From positions 1-64,000 of the forward strand of contig CALCXM010000012.1 in NCBI GenBank assembly GCA_937905825.1: a stretch of 64,000 bases of DNA, read 5' to 3'. The stretch comes from an uncultured bacterium (GTDB lineage: Bacteria > Planctomycetota > UBA1135 > GCA-002686595). The translations under genes and the position numbers were made by a program. Below are positions 7,020 through 16,404 of this stretch, piece after piece; within the stretch, counting starts at the first letter, position 1; the number at the start of each line of letters is the position of its first letter. Under the pieces are notes generated by a model. That model ran no database searches, was not told the DNA's origin, and saw only the letters and a list, made by a program, of their open reading frames with translations.

Positions 7020-9088
7020 GACAGAGCGCGGAAGACAGGCTGAATCAGTTGCCCTTCGATGGACTCGCGCACGCGGCCAGCTTTCAAGGCGGCCTGCACT
7101 TGGGTCGCCGCCCCGTAGAACGCATCCAAGGTGGCCGCGATGTCGGCTGGGCCGTGGGCGCTCGAAACGAACAGGCAGCTGCGGGTCAGGATCCCGCGCC
7201 GTACGAGCTCTTGTTGCAGCAAGGTTTGAATCTCCAAAGCGCTGACTTCCCCCACGGCGCTGACGGCGTAGCCCGGGAAGTAGTCCATACCGATTGAGCG
7301 CAAGGCCTCCAAACCCGCGCTATGCGCTGCTTGCTGGATGCCGGCGCGCAGCAGCTTTCCATTGCGATGCAAGGTCTGCAGCGCCTCTTCTTCTTCGAGC
7401 AGCTGAATGGTTTTCAGCGCGGCTGCGATTGCGGGCAGCTCGCCGCCGAAGGTGAAGGAGTAGAACGCTTCCTCGAGCACATCCATGTACTCGGCCTTCC
7501 CGCACAGGACCGACAGCGGCCAACCATTGGCGATGGCCTTGCCAAAGGTGGCGAGGTCCGGCGTCACGCCGTAAAGAGTTTGCGCGCCTCCCATGTGCAA
7601 GCGAAAGCCCGTGATGATCTCGTCGAAGATCAGGAGGCTCCCATGCTTTGTGCACAACTCGCGGACACTGGCCAAGTAGCCTTCGGGAGGTGGCTCGAGG
7701 GAGACCGGCTCGAGGATCACGCAAGCGACTTGCTCGGGGTTGGCTGCAAAGATCGCGCGCAAGCTGTCCAGGTCCCCGTACTTGAAGGGCTTGGTGAGTT
7801 CGGAGACGGCCTCGGGGACACCGCAGTTGCGAGTGGTGCTGCCGATGTACCAATCCTGCCAGCCGTGGTAGCCACAGCAGGCGATGACGTCGCGGCCCGT
7901 CACACCTCGCGCGATGCGCACGGCTCCCGCCGTCGCGTCCGATCCGTTCTTGCCGTAACGCACCTTCTGCGCGCAGGGAATCAAGTGACAGATTTTCTGG
8001 GCGAGCGCCGTTTCAAGCGGGTGCGGCAGGGAGGGCGCACAAAACGAATCCTCCGCGCAGCGGAAGACAGCCTCGTTGATCTCGTGGCGCGAGTGCCCCA
8101 GGACCGCCGGCCCCAGCCCCAAGACGTAGTCGATGTACTCGTTGCCATCTGCATCCCAAACCTTCGAACCCTTGCCGCGCACAAGCACCTTCGGGGCAAC
8201 TCCTGTCACGTATTGGGCGGGCATCTTCGAGAAGGTCTGCGCGCCGCCGGGGATCAAGCTTTGCGCCGCGGCCCAAAGCTCGTCAGAGCGCGTCAATTCG
8301 AGAGCGGGCACCGGATCCGTGACCTTGGCCGGTGCTTTCCAACCTTCTCCCTGTTGGTGACCCCGAGCGGCGTCCTCGAACTCCGCGCGCACGAAGTTCA
8401 CCAAGTCTGCGACAGGCGGGATCTGCTCTCCGTGGTGTTCGATGATCTTGCGAACGAGGGCCAAGTCGCCCGGGTCGTCCACGGTGATGCGCACGTCGGA
8501 CCAGTCTTCCGGCGCTTCCACTCGGTGGGCTCGATAGGGACCGGCATCCTTCCAGAAAGGAAAGGTCACGTGCTCGCGCTGATCGGCGGCGAAGGACTCT
8601 CCCCAGGCGCGATCCAAGGCGCTAAAGCGAATGACCTCCACGTCCATGCCGTCGGGAAAGGTTCCCGGGGAAGGGGCGGTGTTCGCGACGTAGTCGTAGG
8701 CTTCCGGGGAATCATGGAAGGCCTCGACGACTTGGTCGACCACCGCCGGGTCGATCAGGGGGCAGTCTGCCGTGATGCGAACCACGACCTCGGCGCCCGC
8801 GAATTGCGCCGCCCGGTAGTAGCGATCGAGCACATCCCGTTCGGAGCCGCGATAGCAAGGCACTGCATGCTCGCGGCAAAACTCCACGATCGGATCATCC
8901 TTCGGCGAGCCCGTGGTGGCGACGAGCACGCTATCGAGGGACTTCGCCCGGGCCAGCTGTGCCAACTGCCAGGCGAGCAGCGGTTTCCCCGCGACCTGTT
9001 CGAGCACCTTGCCCGGCAAGCGCGTGGATCCCATGCGGGCCTGGATGATGGCGACGGTCTTCAACTCATGCTTGGTTTCGGTCTTCAT
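7016..9088 (-). CDS. Fusion: SpsF-like cytidylyltransferase + class III (GSAM-like) aminotransferase
   Basis: This 690-residue protein has two enzymes. Residues 10-240 form a CMP-sugar transferase of the SpsF/NeuA/KdsB type, with the nucleotide-binding motif IIQARMGSTRLPGKVL and RITADCPLIDP. Residues 270-670 form a PLP-dependent class III aminotransferase like glutamate-1-semialdehyde aminomutase. It has GYHGWQDWY, DEIITGFRL and the PLP-lysine segment FGKAIANGW. The first half would activate a nonulosonic acid as CMP-sugar. The second probably acts on a sugar precursor and is not haem biosynthesis, because it sits in a sugar operon. The proposed ATG at 9088 overlaps the preceding gene by 23 bp. 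Confidence 0.88.
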   Translation of the reverse strand: MKTETKHELKTVAIIQARMGSTRLPGKVLEQVAGKPLLAWQLAQLARAKSLDSVLVATTGSPKDDPIVEFCREHAVPCYRGSERDVLDRYYRAAQFAGAEVVVRITADCPLIDPAVVDQVVEAFHDSPEAYDYVANTAPSPGTFPDGMDVEVIRFSALDRAWGESFAADQREHVTFPFWKDAGPYRAHRVEAPEDWSDVRITVDDPGDLALVRKIIEHHGEQIPPVADLVNFVRAEFEDAARGHQQGEGWKAPAKVTDPVPALELTRSDELWAAAQSLIPGGAQTFSKMPAQYVTGVAPKVLVRGKGSKVWDADGNEYIDYVLGLGPAVLGHSRHEINEAVFRCAEDSFCAPSLPHPLETALAQKICHLIPCAQKVRYGKNGSDATAGAVRIARGVTGRDVIACCGYHGWQDWYIGSTTRNCGVPEAVSELTKPFKYGDLDSLRAIFAANPEQVACVILEPVSLEPPPEGYLASVRELCTKHGSLLIFDEIITGFRLHMGGAQTLYGVTPDLATFGKAIANGWPLSVLCGKAEYMDVLEEAFYSFTFGGELPAIAAALKTIQLLEEEEALQTLHRNGKLLRAGIQQAAHSAGLEALRSIGMDYFPGYAVSAVGEVSALEIQTLLQQELVRRGILTRSCLFVSSAHGPADIAATLDAFYGAATQVQAALKAGRVRESIEGQLIQPVFRALS

Positions 9089-10769
9089 CGAGCCAGTTGT
9101 GATACCACTTCTCAACCCGATGCAAAACGAAGCCGCAAGATTCGTAGAGTTTCTGGGCCGCCACGTTGCGGCCCTGGGTCACGACTTCGATGCGCGGAAT
9201 GTCGCGCTCCTCGAACCAGGTGAGGGAGGCTTGCACCAGGCTGCTACCGATGCCGCGAGCGCGGAAATCCGCGTCCAGACCGACCAAACCGATGGAGCCT
9301 AGGTTGGCTGTGTTCGCTCGGCAGGAGATGTAGCCGGCAACTTGGCCCTCGCAAACAGCGACGAGAACCTCATCGTCAAAGCGACCCTCCAGGGACTTTT
9401 GAATCCAATCCCGGTAGAACTGCTCGCAGCGCTCCTTGGGGAAGCGCCCATCGTGGAAATAGCGGCTGGCCCCGTAGCTTGTGCCAGCGATCTGCGCCAA
9501 CTGGGCGCCGTCCGCGGCAAGGCCCGTGCGAATCTCAACCCCCGGGGGAGGAGCCGCCTGGGGTAGATCTTCCGTTGTGCGCAGGTAGGTCAAGCGATCG
9601 TCCACGGCGCGGAAGCCGTGCTGCTCGGCGAGCACGCGCGTCGGTTCGTGGGAACCATCGGCCAGGAAGTACAGGCATTGGATGGAGACCGCGCGACATG
9701 CCTTTTCGGCGAACAGCAGGATCCTCTCGGTGAGCCGCCGGGGGTGCAGGGTTGCGATTTCCATGCCGAAGAAGTTGGAGTCCCACTCGAGGCGTTCCAC
9801 CACCGAGAGCGTCTGGGCGAGTTCCCGCTTGCCGAGTCCGGGGAAGAGCACGCGACCAGCAAAGGACATCGCCTCGCGCCGCGAGGGATCCGCGAGCAAG
9901 TCGCGCGCTTGATCCACCAGCTTCAGCGGGTCAAAGTCTTGCGCGGCTCCGAGGTAACGCGTGGCTCCCGCAACTTCCACTCGGCGCGAGTTGGCCGTCT
10001 GATGCGGATACTGCGCGACGCACAGGCTTGGAGTCCCGAGGGCGGCCGCCAGGAAGAGGGTCGTCCCGCCATTGGTGATGGCGAGCTCGGCTTGGGAGAG
10101 TGCCTGGACGAGGTCGATCTCCGTGGCGACCTCGACATTCTCCGAGTCCTCGGCGATTTCTTGCAGGGCGGTTAGGTCAGGGCATTCGGAACCCAACGCC
10201 ACGAGGACGCTCGTTTCACTCGGGCGTTGGCACCAAGCGCGCAAGAATTTCAGGGCGAGACCACCGGGATCATAGCCGCCAAAACTCGCCAGGATGTCGG
10301 CGCACGCCCCGCCGCCGGACCTTGCACGCAAAGGGTCCAGGAAGATCGTGCGGTCCAGTTCCACGTGGGTGGAGGCGCGGCCGGGGAAGGCCGGAGCGAC
10401 GGAGATGTCCGCTTGGGGGCAGGCGCTGGGGTCATCCATGCTGATGACGATGCGGCCCTCGGCTTGCAGACTCGGAATCGCTCCAACGCTCTGATCGAGG
10501 TTGTCCAGGAAGACCACGTGCACGTCACATTCTCGGGCCACCTGCACGAGCTGCTCGTCTAAGTCGTCCGTCTCGTCGAGGGCGAGAACCGTGTGCCCGG
10601 CGTCACGCACGCGCTCCAACCAGGGGGTGGGGCGCATCAAGAAAACCAGGCTGGTTCCCGGGCAAAGCAGCAGTTCCGCAGCGAGGGCCAGACAGCGCCG
10701 GACGTGGCCCGTGCCGATCTCGGGGATGTTGCCGCCGTCGCAGCGGATCAAGAGCCGGCGCTCGATCAT
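9066..10769 (-). CDS. Fusion: PseG-like UDP-sugar hydrolase + GNAT acetyltransferase
   Basis: The 567-residue protein joins two steps of nonulosonate synthesis. Residues 1-320 are PseG/SpsG-like: IRCDGGNIPEIGTGHVRRC at the start, with the catalytic GTGHVRR segment, and ITNGGTTLFLAAALGTP near the UDP-binding end. Residues 325-560 form a GNAT-like unit (LEWDSNFFGMEIATLHP opening, as in WecD-type sugar acetyltransferases, then GLDADFRARGIGSSLVQ as acetyl-CoA motif A). PseG removes UDP from a 2,4-diacetamido sugar; the acetyltransferase would N-acetylate the 4-amino group one step earlier. Start and stop overlap the NeuB gene by ATGA. Confidence 0.87.
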   Translation of the reverse strand: MIERRLLIRCDGGNIPEIGTGHVRRCLALAAELLLCPGTSLVFLMRPTPWLERVRDAGHTVLALDETDDLDEQLVQVARECDVHVVFLDNLDQSVGAIPSLQAEGRIVISMDDPSACPQADISVAPAFPGRASTHVELDRTIFLDPLRARSGGGACADILASFGGYDPGGLALKFLRAWCQRPSETSVLVALGSECPDLTALQEIAEDSENVEVATEIDLVQALSQAELAITNGGTTLFLAAALGTPSLCVAQYPHQTANSRRVEVAGATRYLGAAQDFDPLKLVDQARDLLADPSRREAMSFAGRVLFPGLGKRELAQTLSVVERLEWDSNFFGMEIATLHPRRLTERILLFAEKACRAVSIQCLYFLADGSHEPTRVLAEQHGFRAVDDRLTYLRTTEDLPQAAPPPGVEIRTGLAADGAQLAQIAGTSYGASRYFHDGRFPKERCEQFYRDWIQKSLEGRFDDEVLVAVCEGQVAGYISCRANTANLGSIGLVGLDADFRARGIGSSLVQASLTWFEERDIPRIEVVTQGRNVAAQKLYESCGFVLHRVEKWYHNWLDEDRNQA

Positions 10770-11899
10770 TTGAGTAGCCAATCCCAAGTGATTGGCTCCC
10801 AAGCTCCGAGCGGGTGGCGCGCCACGCAGCGGTTCAAGAGCACGGACCAATGGCTTGGTTCGACGCCCCGTGGACCGGAACCCGGGCGCAGGACACGCGT
10901 GTTTTCTTTGGTGAGGCGCTCGCCTTCGGCAATGTCGCGAATCGCAAAGACGCTCTTGAAGGCGAACTCACGCACGTACTGCTCACCATCCAGGGTGCGC
11001 TTAGCGGATCGCCCGAGTAGAACGGGGTCGACGGCCTCCCGTTGGCCAGCATTGTATTCGATGCGCAGGGCCTGCATGCGCCGGACCATCGCCTTGAGCT
11101 CCTCGGGTTCCGTGGCGAATCCGTGGTCGGGCCCGGGCAAGGTGCGCGAAGTGGTGATGTGGATCTCGAACAGGTCGGCACCCAGCATGGCCGCTGCTTC
11201 GGGAACACGAAGGCTATCGATGTCCCCATTGGCGTTCGTGAATCCGTTGTCGGAGAACCCGACAGGGACGGCGAAAGCGCTGCGCAAAGTGCCCATGGCC
11301 CCTAGGTTGGCCGCGTCGAAGGGGGCCGGATACTGGGTCACGCAGTGCATCAACGCCACTGGGCAGTTGTTCGCGCCGAGCAGCTCCACGGCGGCTTCCA
11401 CCTCGCCCAGGGTTGCGGCGCCGGTCGAGAGGATGACGCTCTTGCCGCGCTCAGCGACCTCTTCGACGAAAGGCAGGTTGGTGAGTTCGTAGGACGAGAT
11501 CTTGAAGAGCGCTGTGCCGACGTCATCGAGCATGTCCAGGGCTCGCGTACCGATCGGAGCCGAGAAGAAAACGATACCGCGCTCATCACAGTGGGCCTTC
11601 AACTCACGGACCCACTCGGCCGACATTTCCAAACTCTCGTGGAGTTCGTAGATCGGGATGTCCTTGCCCATCAAGCGGTAGGTCCCGGCGCGCCCGCCTC
11701 CCACGTAGACATGCTCCGCTTGGAACGTTTGGAACTTGGCGGCGCTACAACCCGCGTCCACCGCCACGTCGATCATCTGCTTGGCCAGGTCCAAGTCCTG
11801 GTTGTGATTCAATCCGATTTCAGCGATGAAGAAGATCGGTTGACCGGGGCCAATGCTGTGGGCGCCCGCAGGCACGGAGTTGAATTGCATAAGACTCAT
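10766..11899 (-). CDS. neuB: NeuB-family nonulosonic acid synthase (NeuB/PseI/SpsE)
   Basis: At 377 residues this is close to the usual length. The TIM-barrel domain starts with FFIAEIGLNHNQDLDLAKQM and includes AAKFQTFQAE, STGAATLGEV and HCVTQYPAP. A C-terminal SAF/antifreeze-like domain follows at about 310-377 (RDIAEGERLTKENTRVLRPG). The enzyme condenses phosphoenolpyruvate with a 6-deoxy or N-acetyl hexosamine to give a nine-carbon 2-keto acid. With PseC-, PseG- and CMP-transferase-like partners in the same operon, pseudaminic, legionaminic or a related acid is more likely than plain sialic acid. The sequence does not decide between them. Confidence 0.93.
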   Translation of the reverse strand: MSLMQFNSVPAGAHSIGPGQPIFFIAEIGLNHNQDLDLAKQMIDVAVDAGCSAAKFQTFQAEHVYVGGGRAGTYRLMGKDIPIYELHESLEMSAEWVRELKAHCDERGIVFFSAPIGTRALDMLDDVGTALFKISSYELTNLPFVEEVAERGKSVILSTGAATLGEVEAAVELLGANNCPVALMHCVTQYPAPFDAANLGAMGTLRSAFAVPVGFSDNGFTNANGDIDSLRVPEAAAMLGADLFEIHITTSRTLPGPDHGFATEPEELKAMVRRMQALRIEYNAGQREAVDPVLLGRSAKRTLDGEQYVREFAFKSVFAIRDIAEGERLTKENTRVLRPGSGPRGVEPSHWSVLLNRCVARHPLGAWEPITWDWLLK

Positions 11900-11927
11900 A
11901 GCGGGGCAATCAGGAAGGACCCCGCGG

Positions 11928-13154
11928 CTAAGCGGCGAAGTAGATCAGGAGCCGTTGCACCGCGGAGATCACGTCGTCTGCGTCCCGCTGGCTCATGCCC
12001 GGGCCTAGTGGCAAGGATAGAGTTCGGTCGGAGATGAACTCCGCTCCCGGAAAGCGAACTCCCGGGGCAAATTGCTGATAGAAGCGGTGGCGCGTTAGGG
12101 CCACGTAGTGAACCCCGGTGCCTATGTTTTCTTGGAGCAGTGCATCCAAGATGAAATCCCGATCGACGATCAAGTTGTCGATGTCGAGCAAGAGCGTGTA
12201 GAGGTGTCGCGCATGTCGCGTGTCCTGCGCGGGAGCTGCAGGCAGGAAGCACGGAAGGTCCGCAAAGCCCTCGTCGTACTGTCGCCAAAGGTCCTCGCGC
12301 CTTGCCAGGTTCTCTTCGACACGCGCCAACTGATGGATGCCGAGGGAGGCCTGCACATCCGTCATGTTGTACTTGAAACCGGCGTGGGTCACCTCGTAGT
12401 GCTGATAGCCCTCGTCGTCGAAGCGCTTCCAGGCATCCTTGCTCATGCCGTGCAGTGCGCTGGTCTTGATGGTGGACTCGTAGCCGGCGTTGCCGGTGAG
12501 CACCATGCCGCCTTCCGCGGTCACCACGTTCTTTGTGACGTAGAAGCTAAAGCATCCGAGGTCGCCGAAGGTGCCCATGCTTTTGCCGCCGATGCGCGCT
12601 TCGATGGCGTGGGCGCAGTCCTCGACGACTTTAAGATCGTGTTCGCGGGCGATCTCCATCAAGGCCGGCATGTCGCAGGGCCGGCCCGCGAAATGCACAG
12701 GGACAATGGCCTTCGTGCGCGGCGTGATCACATCGCGCACAGCCTGCGGATCGATGTTCATGGTACGCGGGTCGCAATCGGCAAAGACGGGCGTGGCCCC
12801 CGCATGCAGAATCGCATTGACCGTCGCGCAGAAAGTCATGGGCGTGGTGACCACCTCGTCCCCGGCGCCGATGCCCAAGCTCAACAGTGAGAGGTGCAAG
12901 GCGGCCGTGCAGGAATTGACGGCGATCGCGTGCGCAGCGCCTTGGTACTCGGCGAACTGCTGTTCGAAACGCGCGACCTTCGGGCCCGAGCCGATCCAGC
13001 CACTGCGCAGTGTGTCGACCACTTCCTGGATTTCCGCTTCCCCTAGGTCGGGGGCACCGAACACCAAGAACTTCGCTCGGACCGGATCTCCACCTACGAT
13101 TGCCGGGAGTGTCCCGTCAGGTTTGAGGATAGAGATCGAAGCAGAATTGCCCAT
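11928..13154 (-). CDS. DegT/DnrJ/EryC1-family sugar aminotransferase (PseC/SpsC-like)
   Basis: The protein has 408 residues. It is a PLP-dependent fold-type I aminotransferase, with GSGPKVARFEQQFAEY near residue 55, NSCTAALHLSL (cofactor phosphate), VEDCAHAI and the Schiff-base lysine Lys208 in SFYVTKNVVTAEGG. Members such as PseC transfer an amino group from glutamate to the C4 keto group of a UDP-4-keto-6-deoxy sugar. It is the first gene of the five-gene operon, 28 bp upstream of neuB. A matching dehydratase (PseB type) is not in this window and must be supplied elsewhere. Confidence 0.93.
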   Translation of the reverse strand: MGNSASISILKPDGTLPAIVGGDPVRAKFLVFGAPDLGEAEIQEVVDTLRSGWIGSGPKVARFEQQFAEYQGAAHAIAVNSCTAALHLSLLSLGIGAGDEVVTTPMTFCATVNAILHAGATPVFADCDPRTMNIDPQAVRDVITPRTKAIVPVHFAGRPCDMPALMEIAREHDLKVVEDCAHAIEARIGGKSMGTFGDLGCFSFYVTKNVVTAEGGMVLTGNAGYESTIKTSALHGMSKDAWKRFDDEGYQHYEVTHAGFKYNMTDVQASLGIHQLARVEENLARREDLWRQYDEGFADLPCFLPAAPAQDTRHARHLYTLLLDIDNLIVDRDFILDALLQENIGTGVHYVALTRHRFYQQFAPGVRFPGAEFISDRTLSLPLGPGMSQRDADDVISAVQRLLIYFAA

Positions 13155-13263
13155 GCTACCTCGACTTCTACAGTAGGAGCGCGGGCCAAGTCAATTGTTC
13201 ACAACGGGGAAGCAGGCCCCATCCGCGGCATTCCCAAAGTGGAAGAGGCAGGGCCTCTCGAAC

Positions 13264-13707
13264 TCACTCGGAGGGCTCGCTACCGATCTTGAGCAGCTCG
13301 ATCTCGAAGACGAGCGTCTCGTTCGGGGGGATCAAACCCTCCACGCCCTGTTCTCCATAGGCCAACTCCGGTGGAAGTTGGACTCTGCGGCTACCGCCAG
13401 CTTGCATGCCAAGCACTCCCGTGTTCCAGCCGCTGAGCGGGGCTTGACCCAGCATGAACTGGACCGGGACGCCGCGTTTGATGCTCGAATCAAACATCGA
13501 CCCATCGGCCAGATACCCGGTGTAGTCGATGGTGACCTCGTCGCCGTCCTCTGCAGCCGGGCCGCGACCCTGGAGGATCTCTCGGATCTGCACGCCGTCC
13601 TCAAGAGTCGTGAGCGGATGATCCACCTTGACCTTGTCTGCGCGATACAGCACGCAGCTAGAAAGGGGCATGCAGAGCAGGCTGAGGAAGGCGAGTTGGG
13701 CTTTCAT
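13264..13707 (-). CDS. FKBP-type peptidyl-prolyl isomerase, lipoprotein
   Basis: The protein has 147 residues. A short signal peptide ends in the lipobox LSSC (Cys18), so it should be lipid-anchored, probably in the periplasm. The FKBP domain covers 45-145 (DEVTIDYTGYLADGSMFDSS, with the last F as a typical pocket residue, GVLGMQAGGSRRVQLPPELAYGEQG, and ETLVFEIELLKI). It would speed up proline isomerisation in folding exported proteins. It starts 12 bp after the phosphotransacylase stop and ends the AtuA operon. Confidence 0.93.
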   Translation of the reverse strand: MKAQLAFLSLLCMPLSSCVLYRADKVKVDHPLTTLEDGVQIREILQGRGPAAEDGDEVTIDYTGYLADGSMFDSSIKRGVPVQFMLGQAPLSGWNTGVLGMQAGGSRRVQLPPELAYGEQGVEGLIPPNETLVFEIELLKIGSEPSE

Positions 13708-13719
13708 CGAGGGGGCAGA

Positions 13720-14670
13720 TTAGTTTCCCATGACGGACGCGATGGCGGCGACGTTGACGATGTCGTCCATCGTGCAGCCACGGCTAAGGTCCATGTAGGG
13801 TTTGTCGAGGCCTTGCACGAGGGGACCGAGGGCTAAGGCTCCCGCTAGGCGTTGGGTCAACTTGTAGGCGATGTTGCCCGAATCCAAGTCAGGAAACACG
13901 AGCACATTTGCCGCGCCTCCCAAAGGGGAGCGGGGAGCTTTCTTCTCGGCGACCTGGGGCACGAGGGCGGCGTCCACTTGCAGTTCTGCGTCGCAGCAAA
14001 GGTCGGGAGCTCGCTGGGCGAGCAATTGGCCCGCGCGAATGATCTTGTCGACTCGCGGGTGCTTGGCCGATCCTTTGGTGGAGAAGGACAACAAGGCGAC
14101 TCGCGGAGCTTGCCCGGTCAAGCGCCGGTGACTCTCAGCGGAGGCCAGCGCGATGTCCACCAACTGCTCGGCGCTCGGGTCAGGAACCACGCCACAGTCC
14201 GCGTAGGTCAGAACGCGGTCCGTCATCACCATCAGGAAGCAGGAGGAGACCGTCGTGATGCCAGGGGCGGTGCCGACCACTTGGATGCCAGCCCGCAGGA
14301 CATCGGCGGTGGGGGATTCGCTGCCCGCGACAGCCCCTTGGCAATCTCCGGATCGCAACAGGAAGGCGGCGAAGAACAAGGGGTCCTTGACTTGCACAAG
14401 GGCCTGCTCATGGGTCAAACCCTTGTGCTTGCGCAACTCGTACAGCTCCTCGGCGAAGTGCGCGATGCGACTGTCGCTGGAGGGCCGCAGGACCTCCACG
14501 CCGTGGGGCACGCTCGCCATTTGGCCGCCGTCCAGCAACACCGGCTGGCAAAGACCCTGGGCTGCGAGGGCCGCAGCCGCTTGGCAAACACGGGGGTCCT
14601 GGGACTCCGGCAAAACGATGCGATTGCCCAGCCGACGGGCCTTTGCGTGGATCTCCTGAACGAGGCTCAT
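13720..14670 (-). CDS. pta: Phosphate acetyl/butyryltransferase family enzyme
   Basis: This 316-residue protein belongs to the Pta/Ptb phosphotransacylase family. It has [18 protein letters not shown] at the start, [26 protein letters not shown] in the middle, and [14 protein letters not shown] and [14 protein letters not shown] toward the active-site cleft. [16 protein letters not shown] and [17 protein letters not shown] follow near the end. It moves an acyl group between acetyl-CoA (or a related acyl-CoA) and phosphate. It lies 3 bp after the AtuA C-terminal gene, so it may handle an acyl-CoA made by that pathway. Acetyl versus butyryl specificity cannot be told. Confidence 0.9.
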   Translation of the reverse strand: MSLVQEIHAKARRLGNRIVLPESQDPRVCQAAAALAAQGLCQPVLLDGGQMASVPHGVEVLRPSSDSRIAHFAEELYELRKHKGLTHEQALVQVKDPLFFAAFLLRSGDCQGAVAGSESPTADVLRAGIQVVGTAPGITTVSSCFLMVMTDRVLTYADCGVVPDPSAEQLVDIALASAESHRRLTGQAPRVALLSFSTKGSAKHPRVDKIIRAGQLLAQRAPDLCCDAELQVDAALVPQVAEKKAPRSPLGGAANVLVFPDLDSGNIAYKLTQRLAGALALGPLVQGLDKPYMDLSRGCTMDDIVNVAAIASVMGN

Positions 14671-14673
14671 CGC

Positions 14674-15018
14674 TTACTTGGAAACCGAATCGAGGACGTT
14701 CTGGGGCACTTCCATGGACATGCGCAAGAGCGCCAGGCCGTGCGTCTTGCCCTGGGCATCGGTCTTGAGCGAGGCGCTACCGCCGCCACCCAAGCTGTCT
14801 TCCAAAAGGAAGTTGAGCACCATCATGTTGTCCGCGTCGTAGCGCCGGACCTTGCCGAAATTGATCTGCTTCATGTGGACGCGAACGGCGTCCGGGGTCA
14901 GGGCGCCTTTCAGAAACTCGTAGGCGGGGCGGCTGCGGCCGATGATGCCGACGTTGGAGCCTTCGCCTTTGTCGCCGGAGCGCGCATTCGCGATGGTTGA
15001 GAGTGGGACGATGGGCAT
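14674..15018 (-). CDS. AtuA C-terminal-like small subunit
   Basis: The 114-residue protein matches the ferredoxin-like domain found at the C-terminus of longer AtuA proteins and as separate partner genes. It has IANARSGDKGEGSNVGII near the start and VRVHMKQINFGKVRRYDADN in the middle. It starts 12 bp after the AtuA gene stop and almost abuts the phosphotransacylase gene, so it is surely cotranscribed with both. I infer that it forms a complex with the large AtuA-like protein. Its biochemical role is not known. Confidence 0.85.
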   Translation of the reverse strand: MPIVPLSTIANARSGDKGEGSNVGIIGRSRPAYEFLKGALTPDAVRVHMKQINFGKVRRYDADNMMVLNFLLEDSLGGGGSASLKTDAQGKTHGLALLRMSMEVPQNVLDSVSK

Positions 15019-15030
15019 TTTGCTTGGGGG

Positions 15031-16404
15031 TTAGGAGCAGAAAACGCTGACGCTGGTTTTGATGAGCTCCTTGCGGAGTAGGGCCGGCCAGTAGCCGATG
15101 ATCTCAGTCGCCTTGGGACGACCGCCGGCAAAGCCTGTCACGCCGGGAGGGCCGCTCGTGACCAGGGGAACGAGCTCGGGCCCGAAGCGCTCGATCTTCT
15201 CTTGATCACTGCCTTTGACGCCCATGCGCAAGACGATCTCGGCCGGTTCGCCAGCTCCTTCGAGCTCGATCCCTTCGTGGCACACGTTAGCGCCCACGAA
15301 CTCGACCATGCGCTCGCTGGCGTCGTAGTCGAAGCCGTCAAAGGCCAGGCGCTGCCAAACGATTTGGGCGCAGAGTTCGGCCTTCTCCAGGGCGTCGGGA
15401 CCAGAAACCGTGAGCTGCCCCACAGACTTCCAGCCGTCGTGGTAGCTCATGGACACCTTGTACGTGGGGGTCGGAGGGGCGCCCTTCACGCCGCTAACGC
15501 GCACGCGGTTGGGGCCTTCCTGTTCCATGTTGAAGCTGGTGAAGTCCGCGATGCCATCGGGAGTGATGTAGTTCGCGGGGTCTCCCATCTCGTAGGCGAG
15601 CTGGTGGGTCACCGAGGAGACCGTCACCATGCCGCCGGTGCCTTCGTGCTTCGTCACGACGAAGGATCCGTCGGCGGAGGCTTCGATGATCGGGTAGCCG
15701 ATGCGCGCCATGTCCGGGACATTGCGCCAGTCCGTGTAGTTGCCACCGGTGCATTGGGCGCCGCATTCAACGATGTGCCCAGCGACCGTGCCCGCGGCGA
15801 TCTTGTCGTACTCGTCCGCTTTCCAGCCGAACTCGTGAATCATGGGCCCGATGACCAGGCCCGGGTCCGTGCCGCGTCCCGTGATCACGATTTGGGCGCC
15901 TTGGTCGAGGGCCTCGGCGATCGGAAAGGCGCCCAGGTAGACGTTGGCGCTCGTGACCGTGTCGCGCACGGTGGACAGGGGCTCACCCGTGTCCATGTTC
16001 TTCATGTCCTCGCCCTTTGCCATCAAGTCGTCGAGCTGGTCCAGGATGTCATCTCCCTCGACCACGGCGACTTTGATGCCCTTGAAGCCGTGTTTTTCGA
16101 TGACCGCCATGACAGCGTCCTTGCAGGCGTGGGGGTTGACCCCGCCAGCGTTGGCCACGACCTTGATGTTCTTCTCCACGAGCTGCGGCAGCACTCGATC
16201 GATCAGCTTGACGAAGTCCGTCGCGTAGCCCATCTCCGGGCGCCGGGACTTGAGCTTCTGCATGATGCTCATGGTGACCTCGGCCAGGTAGTCGAGGGTC
16301 AAGTAGTCGAGGGGACCTTCGTTCACGAGGCGGACGGGGCCCAGGATCGAATCGCCCCAGAAGCCTTGGCCGTTGGCGATGAGGACCTTTTTGGAGTCAG
16401 ACAT
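15031..16404 (-). CDS. AtuA-like acyclic terpene utilization family protein (DUF1446)
   Basis: The 457-residue protein is of the AtuA/DUF1446 family. It opens with KVLIANGQGFWGDSILGP, followed by VVANAGGVNPHACKDAVM and VVEGDDIL. IVITGRGTDPGLVIGPMIHEFGW and GHIVECGAQCTGGNYTDW lie in the central part, and GTGGMVTVSSVTHQLAYE further on. AtuA is required for citronellol/geranyl degradation in pseudomonads, but most homologues are unassigned. Here the long form is split: the C-terminal domain is the next gene. It is the first gene of the operon and is divergent from the response regulator at 16698. Confidence 0.88.
   Translation of the reverse strand: MSDSKKVLIANGQGFWGDSILGPVRLVNEGPLDYLTLDYLAEVTMSIMQKLKSRRPEMGYATDFVKLIDRVLPQLVEKNIKVVANAGGVNPHACKDAVMAVIEKHGFKGIKVAVVEGDDILDQLDDLMAKGEDMKNMDTGEPLSTVRDTVTSANVYLGAFPIAEALDQGAQIVITGRGTDPGLVIGPMIHEFGWKADEYDKIAAGTVAGHIVECGAQCTGGNYTDWRNVPDMARIGYPIIEASADGSFVVTKHEGTGGMVTVSSVTHQLAYEMGDPANYITPDGIADFTSFNMEQEGPNRVRVSGVKGAPPTPTYKVSMSYHDGWKSVGQLTVSGPDALEKAELCAQIVWQRLAFDGFDYDASERMVEFVGANVCHEGIELEGAGEPAEIVLRMGVKGSDQEKIERFGPELVPLVTSGPPGVTGFAGGRPKATEIIGYWPALLRKELIKTSVSVFCS

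Noticed and set aside
7322..9223. A 633-residue open frame on the + strand opposite the nonulosonate operon
   Set aside because: It is antisense to the SpsF-aminotransferase gene in a GC-rich region, shows no domain, and its composition is a frame shadow.
13852..15000. A 382-residue + strand open frame opposite pta and AtuA-C genes
   Set aside because: It crosses several real genes on the other strand and carries no motif.
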